A DNA stretch of 64,000 nt, from positions 3,520 through 67,519 of the forward strand of contig NMRA01000923.1 of the NCBI GenBank assembly GCA_002633005.1, written 5' to 3'. The stretch is from Phoronis australis (taxonomy: Eukaryota; Phoronida; Phoronidae). Positions 46,928 to 57,948 of this stretch are shown piece by piece. Position numbers and translations under genes: made by a program. The notes below the pieces were generated by a model. The model saw nothing but the letters and a program-made list of their open reading frames with translations. It had not been told where the DNA came from and did no database searches. The first letter of the stretch is position 1, and each line of letters begins with the position of its first letter.

Positions 46928-47296
46928 CTAATTTCATCGGTGTAAACGAGGTATGAGAAAATGCCAAAATTTTGAAACATCACAGTGTAAACGAAGTATA
47001 AGAAGTGCCAGAATTTTGAAACATCATCGGTGTAAACGGGGTATGAGAAAGTGCCAGAATTTTGAAACATCATCGGTGTAAACGAAGTATAAGAAAGTGC
47101 CAGAATTTTGAAACATCATCGGTGTAAACGAGGTACGAAAAAAGAATTTTGAAACATCATCAGTGTAAAAGACGTATAAGAAAGTGCCAGAATTTTGAAA
47201 CATCATCGGTGTAAACGAGGTACGAGAAAGTGCCAGAATTTTGAAACATCATCGGTGTAAACAAGGTATGAGAAAGTGCCAGAATTTTGAAACAAG
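46928..47296. repeat. Minisatellite, about 46-bp unit, about 8 copies
   Basis: The unit contains gtgccagaattttgaaacat followed by catcggtgtaaacgaggtat. Copies differ by small substitutions and one is shortened. It is intronic. Confidence 0.93.
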
Positions 47297-48040
47297 AGGA
47301 GGAATTTTAAGTAGTAAACTGTTCCATTTCAAAACCTATAAAGCACATCATACAAAGTAGAGTGGAACAAGAGTCGTCTATCTACTGTAGTCATTTTGAC
47401 AAGATAAAAAAAATCAAATGCTTGAGGTTATCCCTACATGTATTCAAACATGATGCTGTAACATTTCTGAAATGCTCTGAGCAATGTTTAGAGAACTTGA
47501 GCCATGTTTGTAAAGCTCAGAGTCGGGCATGTTTAAAATACAGAGCAATGTTTGAAAACCATATCCTTTTCTCCTTTACAACACAAATAACTGAAACAGT
47601 ATCACATAGTGGTAATTGTACTTAATTCTAGTGTTGTAAATTGATACCAACATGCTCTGCAAGTGAAAATAATGTGCAACTACAGCTGTCTGTGTAGTGT
47701 TAGGGTATTTTGATTTACAAAGGTATTTTGGAAAAAGTGAACTCTAGTTTTAGAGGGGATAAAATTTAACCAATTGTCTACAGCAGTGCAAGTGGTTGAG
47801 AACAGGTATGTTTATCTATAAATACTATAATTTAACAAATATGCACAAAAGGAAAGTCTCTTAGTAAAGCCATGTGTACTCACTATCATACGTTAAATGA
47901 CTGGGATGAACTACTATGATGGGAAATAAAATCAAGGCAGTTAAGAACTAGTGCCAATAGTAACAGGCCTAGTAGAAGGAATGAAGACAGTGATGAAGTG
48001 AATAAGGGCCACTGGTGAGGTCGGGAGACATGCCACTCAC

Positions 48041-48187
48041 TACAGCGTCGCTCATCGGAGCGATCAGAACAGTCAGGATACCCATCACAGACACGACGCC
48101 GGTCAATACACTCAGAGGTAGTTTGACAGCGGAAGTAGCGATTGGATGGGAGACAGGGGGATATCCGCTTATGGCTAAAGAGGAGAG
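48041..48187 (-). CDS. HSPG2: Perlecan exon 2: LDLa module
   Basis: The 147-nt exon (phase 1 to 1) encodes a short leader, then PCLPSNRYFRCQTTSECIDR and RRVCDGYPDCSDRSDERRC. I placed the acceptor at ctctgtag (exon end 48187) because the nearer AG at 48175-48176 would give phase 2 and break the frame with exon 1. The leader ALLFSHKRIS is unusual for this series. Confidence 0.85.
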
Positions 48188-50889
48188 CTACAGAGACAAA
48201 TCATAAGGTGATGACAATGAGCGGAATGGAGTTTCTTGCAGAAGAAGACGCAAGACATTCAGAAACAGGCAATGCTTAGAAATGAGGAAGCCTCGGATTA
48301 GAAACATTTTCAGTAGATGTACCACTAAGCTGAGGGAACAACCAACAAAGGAATTCATTATTACCATGGAACTAAATGAAAAAATGATTAGTAATATGCT
48401 AGTTTGACATAAGCAACAGAAAAGACAAAAATGTGTTGTCAATCTCTGCATGAAAATTTTATACCCAACTTAGTGCAATGGTAAAATGAGTAGCAGCAAT
48501 GAGTAAACATCAGTTTAATTTGATCTAATAAGTAATTACAGAAGATCGCATAACTTAAAATGAGCGGTCCTTATTGGAGGACATATTAGCTGTGTTATCA
48601 TATATTGTGGTACTGTACACGGCTATAATGAAGAGTTGTGGAAAAGTCAGTTACATCAACAGAGGTGTCCGGCTAGCAGGATAACACAGGAAATGATTAG
48701 GTATAATGATGCCAATTGTTTTGTTTAGACAAGTTGAAGCACACTGCCACACACACATTCATACTGCATGTAATGCAACACTTTGTTTAACAAAAGCAAC
48801 ATCTTCAAATTAGACAAGCCTCTCAAAGCTGAAATTGAAAATAACTCTAACCATGACAAGCACAACAGACACATATTTCATAAAGCATCAAATGGAATGC
48901 ACAGGAAAGATGATGTGCTTCACAACTGTGAAGCCCAAAATTGTGAAGCCCAACCCAATTTAAAACATTAAGTAGTGTGTCAGTCAAATCATAATCTATG
49001 ATGTCCATGAAACCTAGTTCCTGAACATCTACTACCTTAAAGCCTTTTCATACTAACTTAACTACGCTACCAGAGGAGTGTCGTGAACTGTGAAGTTAGT
49101 TAAGCTTTCAAACCAGCTTCGGAATTTAGCGGCCACCACAGTTATCACACTGTTCGTATAATCCAAGATATCGAAAGGTTTCAAATTTAGAAGTATCATA
49201 TACTGGTTGGATAATAAAAGAAATGATTAACATCAGAATGGTGAATATTTGGAAAAATGATGAAATAACAACATGTGCCGTTACGACACCTGTTGATAGT
49301 TCTTGCGACATCGAACCTAATTATTGATGCTGCAGCAAAAGATCAACACACCACTGGTAAATCCACCCAAGTTGTCCAGTCGTTATTTTTGATCAAAAGA
49401 CCGAAGTGAACCGTTCACAACGACCGACACTCCACAAAACACCAACGCGTTGCTTTTGGTGTGAAAGGCTCTCTAGGCTACTAAGAAAACAAAGTATGCA
49501 GAGGCATGCGTTTCAAGATGAGTCAAAACATAAAGAAGGCTGAAATAACTAATAGCACACTCCTGTTTAAATCAACAAATATAAGTAAGCTGCACATAAC
49601 TAATCAGTTACAATGTCCCAATAGATGCAGCAAAGGACATTGTTAGATCAATGCAGACAGTTGTTATGATCATAGCAATGTTTACCAGATGTTGCTTCTA
49701 GATGAAAACCTTCAGAACCAGCTACAAAAAGCAGGTAACGCTAGACAACACTGACCGCAAACTTAAACAGCTAGTTAGACTTAGCAAAAAGCATTTTAAT
49801 GTTAAGAACACTTTTAACTGCATTGCTATATAAGGTTGGAGGTGGATTCGTAATACCGTACTCGTCCAAGTTATGCCCACTTACTAATTTTCCAAATTAT
49901 ATTTAAATGCAGTTGTTTGGTAACAGGCCAACTATGAACTTATGAATTTGAGACTTAAGATTCCTCAAAGCATAATAGCATAATGAATATTCATTTCACC
50001 GCCCAAAACGCATGCTTTCACTCACAAGCAGCATTATGTCCAATTTTTACTTAGTTCTTGCATGTAAATTGGGTCACATAAGTACGACTCACCTGTCGTC
50101 GACCCTAATTGGCAGTTTGGGGAAACTGACAACACCAACTTTGCGAAATGTTTTCCTTTTAATGCTCACATTCAGCTTCAAGTATTCAACGCGAATTTTA
50201 AGATTTTTAATTTGAACACACTAGGCAATAACCAAGAAAAGTACGATAATTATTTTACTCATTTTTGTGTAAAAAAACATGTACAAACAATAGGTTGAAC
50301 TACCTAAGAATGACTATGAGTGAGAATGGCATATGGGAAGTGTCAAAAAATTTCAAGCTAATTCATGAGAATGTCATCTGGGAAGTGTCAAAAAATTCAA
50401 GCTAATTTAGTATATCTTAACTGGATGTCACCACAGGAAACTATTGGAGGGATTACAGGGATGGCTTAAAGCATATTTAGCATCTGTAAAAGTCCTTATT
50501 AGTAGACAAATGAAGAACAGAGTCTAAAAATATATGTATAAACATAATTTTACACTTATCGACTTGGTGATCACATAGCCATGAATTCCTGGCTAACTTT
50601 TTTTCTTAAAATTTGGAAACAGTTGTATTTCAATATTTTCAAAATTTGACTTAGGTTAGACAGTAAGCTTTTGTTTTGTTGTGAATGATAATTTTGACAA
50701 TAAAATAATAAATACAAAACGATCCTTATTGCATTTGAGATAAAAGGCACAAAATACAAAAACGATTCACGAACCATAGACTTATACATTATTTCTCAAC
50801 ATATTGTAGCCAAGTGTACGAACCTCACACTCTACGTAAAAATAATCGTATGGTTGTAATTATTTTGTCACAGTTAATGCAGTACATAC
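48188..50889. other. Intron, 2.7 kb
   Basis: AT-rich sequence with no exon or RNA gene that I can support. A 45-bp tandem duplication lies at 50323-50409. Confidence 0.55.
50323..50409. repeat. Tandem duplication, about 45-bp unit
   Basis: The segment tgagaatgkcatmtgggaag plus tgtcaaaaaattcaagctaatt occurs twice in a row. It is intronic. Confidence 0.85.
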
Positions 50890-51018
50890 CACAGTTGACT
50901 TCATCGGAGCCATCACTGCACTGAGATGTTCCATCACACTTCTGAGAGGCAGGGATGCAAGACTTGTCACCACAGGTAAATTCAGTGTCTGAATCACACT
51001 CCTGTGTTCTGCCTGAAG
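50890..51018 (-). CDS. HSPG2: Perlecan exon 1 of this window: LDLa module, most 5' perlecan exon found
   Basis: The 129-nt exon (phase 1 to 1) encodes [20 protein letters not shown] followed by [20 protein letters not shown], Asn and the final Cys. It starts in phase 1, so at least one further coding exon lies upstream. No signal-peptide exon was recognised between here and the integrin beta-tail exon at 52.7 kb. Confidence 0.92.
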
Positions 51019-52730
51019 CTGTACGAGGAAAACAAAGATAGGAATTAGAAAAAAGTGCAGGTGTCATAAGTTAAAATGATCAAGCAATTAATGCTATGGT
51101 GTATTAGTTTCTGATGACTATAAACATGGAATATATCGAGATTGTACATGAAACACTCATGTTATGGAAAATATAAATTCAATATTACCCTGTTCATAAT
51201 ACCCCAAACCCACACCCAAGTTAAAACAGGAACAGCTTGTTCGGGTGGAAGTCCTAATGTAAACACAACTTCCTCTGGAACAACATGACATTGCAAATCC
51301 AAGGGACATCCTGCATTCAAACTTCTCTTTTGCACAGGTACAAAAAAATTCATGAATGACTCTACCAATTGGAAAGTTTAGAAAGTTAACACACTACTGA
51401 GCAGAGTCTAACTGTATACTACAACCCACTAAGCCTTTACTTCTTTCTGTCAGCACTATAGAACACTGCACTGCAATGGTGAACTAATTTAGATGTAAAC
51501 TAACGATTTGAATGGCAACAGTCAGATGAGAACGTACACTATGGATGTGCACCATTGTAAGTAAATTCAGAATTGTGCATAAATACAATACTAACAGTAG
51601 CCCAGTGGTACTTTGGGATACTGATTATTGGATAAACGTCTCCTCCATTTGAGTGGGCAGTCTTCCATACTGACATCTTGTTGCCTTCAAAAAGTCAGAG
51701 TACCAACGTCTCTTTTCAAAAATACTAACAACAATAAAGGCAAACATGTATACATAAGTACTTCATTCCCACAAAACCACAATAAGAGACAACAGAAGAG
51801 AAATGTTTTATTTCACAGTTCAAAATATACAAATGAAAAAATAAAGAATTGAGGATAAGCAAGTACAGTTAAAGAGGCCTGAAGTGTGAAAACATGTAAA
51901 TGATACCTTTTAAACAGCTTGTGGTGAACCTATTTCATTGCGATGATAAAGGGAGTTATTCACCTTGCATAATGCAAGAATTTCTAGAAAACAATCGTCA
52001 ACATTCGCTACTTTTGGAACACAGAATGAACTATGCACTTTCATCCCAATAGTTTTCAAATTCCCCGCCTCTAATAATATACATAAGTGCATAGCACAAA
52101 GAATTTCCACGTAAACATTTCCCAAGTGCATAATCGCCATTGTTTTGTTTACATTAAAGGATACATTTTCCATATAAGTGAAATGTGCTAAGTCTAAGTC
52201 TTGCCAAACCAAATAAGGTGACATACTTTCGTGTTCAGCAAGAAAAATCAACGAAATGATGAGCATCTGACAGTCACTTCTTTTTTTAAATTTGAAACTA
52301 AACAAAAAATGCTTTGACACGCACAGAATTTCAAAATCTTTACAAACAAAATGCAAAAATATCTGGTGAACAGTTCGACTTGTGTTTCAGTGGCAAAGAA
52401 CCACTTTGAATAATGCAATTTAGTCCATTTTCTGTGTTATGTCACTTTTAAGACAAAGACACAATCTAAGACAAATGTAACAGCACTACCACAGCAATAT
52501 TTGCAAGTTAAAATATAAATATGTTAACAGCGTATAAAAGCAGATATATTAACACTGCACAAAAAAATCAAGACACGTTAACACTGTAGTAGAAAATGAA
52601 GATATAATAACATATAGAAGCAAAGAACTGACAAGGCAGTACAAACAATAACAGAAATTTCAGCTGGTACATTGTCACACAAGAGACTACATAGGAAACA
52701 AGAACAAGGAATACACCACAATAGAATTAC
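51019..52730. other. Intergenic or intronic stretch between the LDLa and beta-tail exons
   Basis: The missing perlecan 5' exons and the integrin transmembrane/cytoplasmic exon would be expected here, but neither is recognisable. A 148-codon minus-strand frame (51910-52356) and an open stretch at 51190-51345 ending at a GTAATA exist but match nothing I know. A TTTATT (AATAAA on the minus strand) near 51805 could be a poly(A) signal. Confidence 0.4.
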
Positions 52731-52856
52731 TGCAACTATAACCTGTTCTTTCAGCTTGTATTTGATATTCTCTGTTTGCAGTGTCAAAATTGAATTGGAA
52801 CTTGAATTCAACCTTATCTTCGTTGATGAACGTGCACCTCTTTAACTCTGGAGACT
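52731..52856 (-). CDS. Integrin beta gene: beta-tail domain, second half
   Basis: The exon (phase 1 to 1) encodes SPELKRCTFINEDKVEFKFQ followed by FNFDTANREYQIQAERTGYS and a Cys. The pattern C-x(n)-D-x-V-E-F-x-F-x-F/Y-x(n)-N-x-x-Y-x-I-x-x-E and a Cys a few residues later fits the membrane-proximal beta-tail domain. I favour the donor GCA/GTAATT at 52729-52730, which keeps the last Cys. An alternative GTTATA at 52741-52742 would cut it off. The phases fit the exon at 55427-55559. Confidence 0.7.
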
Positions 52857-53243
52857 CTGAAAATGAATACCAAAATATCAATAAATGGAAGAAGCACATA
52901 GGTGGATCCATTAACAAAAGATAACATCAAGGTAGACATGGGAAAGGCATCAACAAACGCCAAAAGAAAACGGACAAACTTCTGTCTCCCCATTATGATG
53001 ATCAAGTCTGCCAAAAGATTTTTTTGGCTTATAAAACCTGAAAATGATGCCATGACTCATCATTCAGACTGTATCATCATCTCACGATGTTCTGAGACCG
53101 CTACAATAGCCCATTATAATAGTGCATAACGTTGACCCAATTCCAGTGTCCATGTGGATTACACTAGGTGGCACCTTGGCAACTTTGGAAGCTGTGGAAT
53201 GGCGAAGGTAAAAAAATGCAAAAAATTAAGCCAACTTTTATTA

Positions 53244-53808
53244 GGGCTGTTCCAGTAAAATCTGTATGGGAGGGGGGAAGGCACCTTTTTTTCACACCCA
53301 CCACCCATATTTTTCATTTATTTCTTCAGCCTACCACCCGTAACTTTTTATAAGTTTGAAATGCAACCACCCGTAATTTTTTTTTGTTCTTGTGGTTGAC
53401 TGCACAGGCGCTTGAATTTATCTGTTCCTCCATCACCACTAACGTCATTCATTACTAAGAAAACATTCGTTTCTTATATATGGTTATTAACCATCGAGAA
53501 ATTCGAGCACCTGTGGTTAAATGGTGTTATGGGCATGCGGATGAGGAGATCGGAGGGAATGAAAATGTCGGAGCTTTTTGCAAGTTGCATTTTTGTTTCA
53601 GTTTTTGATTCTGTGCGGATTGTTTATACAATTTACTAAAATTACCCACCATCAAACATTTATGGCCCAATGAAACAACAAAGACCTGTAAATTTTTATT
53701 TTTTTGAAGTACGACCACCAGCCATTTTGAATTTAAATCAAACGCAACCACCCATAAATTTTTATTTCAGTTGCCTTCCCCCCCAAACAGATTTTGCTGG
53801 AACAGCCC
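53244..53808. mobile_element. PIF/Harbinger-like MITE, 565 bp
   Basis: The ends gggctgttccagtaaaatct and agattttgctggaacagccc are inverted and extend imperfectly inwards (ggaaggca / tgccttcc). Both sides have tta (53241-53243 and 53809-53811), a 3-bp T-W-A target duplication as used by Harbinger elements. It has no transposase. Confidence 0.65.
53403..53515. mobile_element. Short palindromic element nested in the MITE, related to the element at 43775
   Basis: The 113-bp element starts cacaggcgcttgaatttatc and ends gagaaattcgagcacctgtg, the same terminal sequences as the 1,068-bp element at 43775-44842. It looks like an internal-deletion derivative in which the two arms are almost joined. The flanking 8-mers gttgactg and gttaaatg match at six of eight positions. 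Confidence 0.65.
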
Positions 53809-55337
53809 TTAGTTAAATTGCTTTTTTCGATGGCAAGTGGCTTTAACTCTGAGTTTAAAAGAGCTGCGAGGAATTCCGCTTGCGTTCGTCCAATTTTAGG
53901 CTATAGCACCATACATAAAATTCAGCCGCAAAATTATAATAGGCCATTTGCAAAATGAATAACAGCAATGAATCATGTTTGCTAGAAGGTAACGAAAATG
54001 TCCCTTCAACAATTTAACAAGGTTGTCGGCTTATTAAAAAAAGTGCAGCCACAGTAAAATCTTAATATTCATTCTGTAATTGTGACAGGAACATGACGCT
54101 CTCAGCTTGGCATGCGTGTAGCACAAGTCTTAGTTCACAATTTGTTGCATCTTTGTAACTTATCACAATTTTTTACACTCGAGGAAAAGTGAATTGCCTT
54201 CCCACTTCCTTAACTTCCGGAAAATTCTCCGACATTCTGTCCTGATGGTATTCAACTTGCACTCAGCTGTCATGACAAAATCCTGCTAGCAACCAGCCAT
54301 CATGACAGGGCCCAGCAAGTATTTCTCTCTGCATACTTTTAGAATTTTCCTGCCTTTAGTGAATGTGCAGCAAATTAAAATCAAAACATGAACCAAATGG
54401 AATTTTCCCATGACTTGGGATATATTTTGTCTTGATATTGAAAGACGACATCTGCGCTGCTAATGAGNTTCAGTTTTTGATTCTGTGCGGATTGTTTATA
54501 CAATTTATTAAAATTACCCACCATCAAACATTTATGGCCCAATGAAACAACGACCTGTAAATTGTTATTTTTTTGAAGTACGACCACCAGCCATTTTGAA
54601 TTTAAATCAAACGCAACCACCCATAAATTTTTATTTCAGTTGCCTTCCCCCCAAACAGATTTTGCTGGAACAGCCCTTAGTTAAATTGCTTTTTTCGATG
54701 GCAAGTGGCTTTAACTCTGAGTTTAAAATAGCTGCGAGGAATTCCGCTTGCGTTCGTCCAATTTTAGGCTATAGCACCATACATAAAATTCAGCCGCAAA
54801 ATTATAATAGGCCATTTGCAAAATGAATAACAAGCAATGAATCATTGTTTGCTAGAAGGTAACGAAAATGTCCCTTCAACAATTTAACAAGGTTGTCGGC
54901 TTATTAAATAAAGTGCAGCCACAGTAAAATCTTAATATTCATTCTGTAATTGTGACAGGAACATGACGCTCTCAGCTTGGCATGCGTGTAGCACAAGTCT
55001 TAGTTCACAATTTGTTGCATCTTTGTAACTTATCACAATTTTTTACACTCGAGGAAAAGTGAATTGCCTTCCCACTTCCTTAACTTCCGGAAAATTCTCC
55101 GACATTCTGTCCTGATGGTATTCAACTTGCACTCAGCTGTCATGACAAAATCCTGCTAGCAACCAGCCATCATGACAGGGCCCAGCAAGTATTTCTCTCT
55201 GCATACTTTTAGAATATTCCTGCCTTTAGTGAATGTGCAGCAAATTAAAATCAAAACATGAACCAAATGGAATTTTCCCATGACTTGGGATATATTTTGT
55301 CTTGATATTGAAAGACGACATCTGCGCTGCTAATGAG
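53598..55337. repeat. Near-identical 0.87-kb direct duplication around a single N (probable assembly artefact)
   Basis: The sequence 53598-54467 is followed by one N at 54468 and repeated at 54469-55337, with only scattered substitutions and 1-3-bp indels. This fits unmerged allelic contig ends. The second copy repeats the right half of the Harbinger-like MITE. Confidence 0.88.
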
Positions 55338-55426
55338 GAGAAAATTGCCCCACACTAATAAGAAAGACTATGACGCCAATTTCATAGGGCAGAATAAATG
55401 AGATCTGGCAAATTTAGTTACTGTAC

Positions 55427-55559
55427 CTTCAAGTTTATCAACCACATCCACCCGTGGACACTCCTGGTCACAGGCTGTGCCACTCTTCGCAAGTTCACCA
55501 GTGCCCAGCAGGAGGCATTCAACACAGGGTTTTAACTCTCCACATTTATTACCACAGGT
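55427..55559 (-). CDS. Integrin beta gene: end of I-EGF4 and start of the beta-tail domain
   Basis: The 133-nt exon (phase 0 to 1) encodes TCGNKCGELKPCVECLLLGT followed by GELAKSGTACDQECPRVDVV. The K-x-C-V-E-C-x(n)-G-x-x-x-x-x-x-C-x-x-E-C motif is diagnostic of integrin beta subunits. The acceptor is attacag and the donor GTACAG. Confidence 0.93.
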
Positions 55560-55731
55560 CTGTAATAGCAATCAACAGCAACACATTCAGACAGACATTA
55601 TACATTAGGCTAATAGACAGAGAACACAACAGTGAAATAGCATGGAAAGAGTAAAACAATGCAACTTTGACTGGAACTCATAACTATGCTCCATGGAACA
55701 AGAGAATGTCAGCTCTGACAACATAACTCAC

Positions 55732-55818
55732 TGGACAGTCTTCACAAAATCGCCCTCTGTAAGGCTCTTCACAGACACAAGCTCCACAGTTACAGGTTCC
55801 ATGACCACTACACAAATC
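55732..55818 (-). CDS. Integrin beta gene: I-EGF module
   Basis: The 87-nt exon (phase 0 to 0) encodes DLCSGHGTCNCGACVCEEPY followed by RGRFCEDCP. The C-S-G-H-G-x-C-x-C-G-x-C-x-C pattern is the integrin-type EGF. It continues directly into T-C-G-N-K-C of the next exon. Confidence 0.94.
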
Positions 55819-56152
55819 CTGCAATGCAAAACAAACCTATGGCAGCACTTATGAACACAAACATAATGTAAATATTAGTAAAAACTCAAAAGTTTCTCTT
55901 TCTGCATCGTTTAAAGGCTTCATAAATTGCTGCAAACTCAAACAATTTGCCAAATGTTAACAGTTGTACAGCACAAAAACTACATAAAAGTACAAACAAA
56001 AATAAAAATTTCCAATGATATACACCAACTCCAACAAAGCACATTTTTGTGCAAGTCAGGAAATAAAATGAAAAGAATCAATCCAGCTATGTAAGTTTAC
56101 ATGTGTCACCCATTGTAGCATTACTATATAGTTAGAAGTTGGCTATACATAC

Positions 56153-56275
56153 CCCTGCGCCAGTAGAAGCACGACATTTGTCTGTTGACAATGAACAGTC
56201 GCATGAAGGGCCAGTGTAGAGTACATTACATACACATTGGCCACATACGCATCTACCTTCACCATTACAAATAGC
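56153..56275 (-). CDS. Integrin beta gene: I-EGF module
   Basis: The 123-nt exon (phase 0 to 0) encodes AICNGEGRCVCGQCVCNVLY followed by TGPSCDCSLSTDKCRASTGA and Gly. It shows C-N-G-x-G-x-C-x-C-G-x-C-x-C and the S-C-D-C-S-L-x-T-x-x-C spacer typical of integrin beta subunits. The donor is GTATGT. Confidence 0.95.
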
Positions 56276-57127
56276 CTGCAGGAAAAGATTAGAAAAGTTA
56301 CGAATTAGTTGAATGGGTAGTAGCTCAGCAGGAAACCCACACACACCTACCCTAGAATAACTCACAGCAGTGCAACTTGCCGCACTTTTAAGTAGAGCGT
56401 CCACACATACATAAGCGCTACTCCGCGCATGCAGAACTTTATAAAAATACGATGGCATGAAAAAGAAAGGACAACTGCGCAAGCAAGCATATCTTACTTC
56501 ACCTTTTCACCAGTTTTCCGGCCATGTAGTGATTAGAAATCGTGCCAGTTACCCTTTAACTGCTTATCCTACACCGAAAAGGTGCACTAGCTAAAATAGC
56601 GTCCAGACAGTCCCCAAAACTATTGACAACTCGTTCCAGAAGTAACTAAGGTAAGTCTGAGTGTGGATGGTGTTAGACATAATTTGTTGTTGAAATGTCG
56701 CGCGTTTGGAACTACGGTAACCATGTGCATGCAAATGCGAATGATTGTTCTGTTACTGCTAGAGAATAAAAAAATCTGATGAATGACAACTGTAATCATG
56801 AGGTTCGACATATTTGTGTTTAGACCAGAACAGTGTATAAAGCACTATGTAACTTGAGGGACTTAAATGGCGATTTGTTAGTATTAACCAGAGACAAAAG
56901 CACACAGAACCCTTCTACTAATGTAGCAGTTATCCACGGGAAACAAAAAGTGATTTTTTTGCTCACTTGACATTTTTCATGGTTATGTTGACGGTCTGCA
57001 ACTCATGTTCCTAATCTTAAAATCAATCAAAAATAAGTATGACCATGTGACCATGGACTTGACATTACATATAGAAATCATTGAGAAAATTTGAAAAACA
57101 TTATTCAAAGGTAAAACCCATTCTTAC

Positions 57128-57174
57128 CCCATTTGCAGAAGGACATTTACCATCCGGAGGGCAAATGGGTTCAA
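57128..57174 (-). CDS. Integrin beta gene: short I-EGF linker exon
   Basis: The 47-nt exon (phase 1 to 0) encodes EPICPPDGKCPSANG. It joins the next exon as CPSANGAICNGEGRC, the normal spacer before an integrin EGF. The acceptor has a long pyrimidine tract (tgttgtag) and the donor is GTAAGA. The upstream exon ending in phase 1, which should carry I-EGF1/2, was not found. Confidence 0.85.
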
Positions 57175-57695
57175 CTACAACACAGAATGTAACAAAAATT
57201 AAAACATGGACAAATGATATACATGGTTATATTGGATAACAAACATTACCACTAACTACATGGCAACCCTCATGATGGTTGCCATGGAGAATCCAATCAC
57301 CAACAACAGAGGTTTCACTTTCAAAACCCATGATGACAGTTGTACACCTACTCACAGCTTATACAGACATGGAATGTATAAAGAATATACAGTAGAGTAT
57401 CCACAAATTGGGACAAAAATAAAATACCAACATCGTCATTGTCTATTTTTAAAAAAAAATACTTCATTGCTAAAAATGCTCAATAGATGATGATAGTTAT
57501 ATAATTCAAAGTGTGAAAATAATGAAGAAACGTTTCCTTCCAGTTTTCTAGTTGAAAATATTCATTAAGTAAAACATGACTGTTCCACCATATTCTGTTC
57601 TAACTGAAAGAAACATTACTGTAGTTCATGGACTAGTAGTGTGTGTCTCAAAATGTTCACCTGTAAATTTCAACTACAAAAAACAACTGACTTAC

Positions 57696-57851
57696 CTTTG
57701 ACCAATTAAGTATATTTTCAGGTGATGTTTTACCTTTGGCGTTTTTTAAATAGACTGAAAACAGTGTTGTCTGTCTGATAACATAATTAAAAATAATAGT
57801 TTTCATTTCACCACTTGTTGAACTCCTAGGTAACTCTCTGATTTTCATAAA
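57696..57851 (-). CDS. Candidate exon of the integrin-like gene (unrecognised)
   Basis: This 156-nt open segment (phase 0 to 0) has a strong acceptor (gcattttag) and donor (AAG/GTAAGT). It would encode FMKIRELPRSSTSGEMKTII followed by FNYVIRQTTLFSVYLKNAKG. The alternating beta-strand-like V-I-x-Q-T-T-L-F-S-V-Y-L could suit the hybrid domain but no Cys is present. It fits phase with 60496-60684 but not with 57128-57174 directly. Confidence 0.35.
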
Positions 57852-57948
57852 CTAAAATGCAGTCTTGTGCTGACCACAGACACAGGTTAAGTCAAAAGCT
57901 GACTGATGTATTAGGTGAGGTAATATATAGCGTCTGTCCAAAAAACGA

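Larger units (their letters stand above)
45911..48040. other. Intron, 2.1 kb
   Basis: No exon was seen. It holds a hairpin element (46450-46554) and a minisatellite (46928-47296). Confidence 0.6.
490..51018 (-). other. HSPG2: Gene span: perlecan-like basement-membrane proteoglycan core protein (53 exons, both ends incomplete)
   Basis: The exons listed below join without a phase conflict into one open frame of about 2,480 residues: LDLa x8, Ig, LDLa x3, Ig, then (LamB plus LamEGF) x3, Ig x3, LDLa x2, Ig x4. LDLa followed by Ig followed by three laminin IV modules with laminin EGFs followed by Ig repeats is the diagnostic layout of perlecan (vertebrate HSPG2, worm UNC-52, fly trol). Perlecan is a secreted heparan sulfate proteoglycan of basement membranes that binds laminin, collagen IV, nidogen, growth factors and, through its C-terminus, cell-surface receptors. 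The signal peptide, SEA/domain I and the laminin-G domain V are not seen; domain V should lie left of position 1. Introns not described separately show only AT-rich non-coding sequence. Confidence 0.93.
52857..55426. other. Intron of the integrin gene, 2.6 kb, repeat-rich
   Basis: It contains a Harbinger-like MITE with a nested element and a 0.87-kb direct duplication around a single N. No exon was seen. Confidence 0.6.

Noticed and set aside
51910-52356. 148-codon minus-strand open frame
   Set aside because: No domain, no splice site in a phase that fits the integrin gene, and AT-rich composition. It could be part of a 3' untranslated region. Left unannotated.
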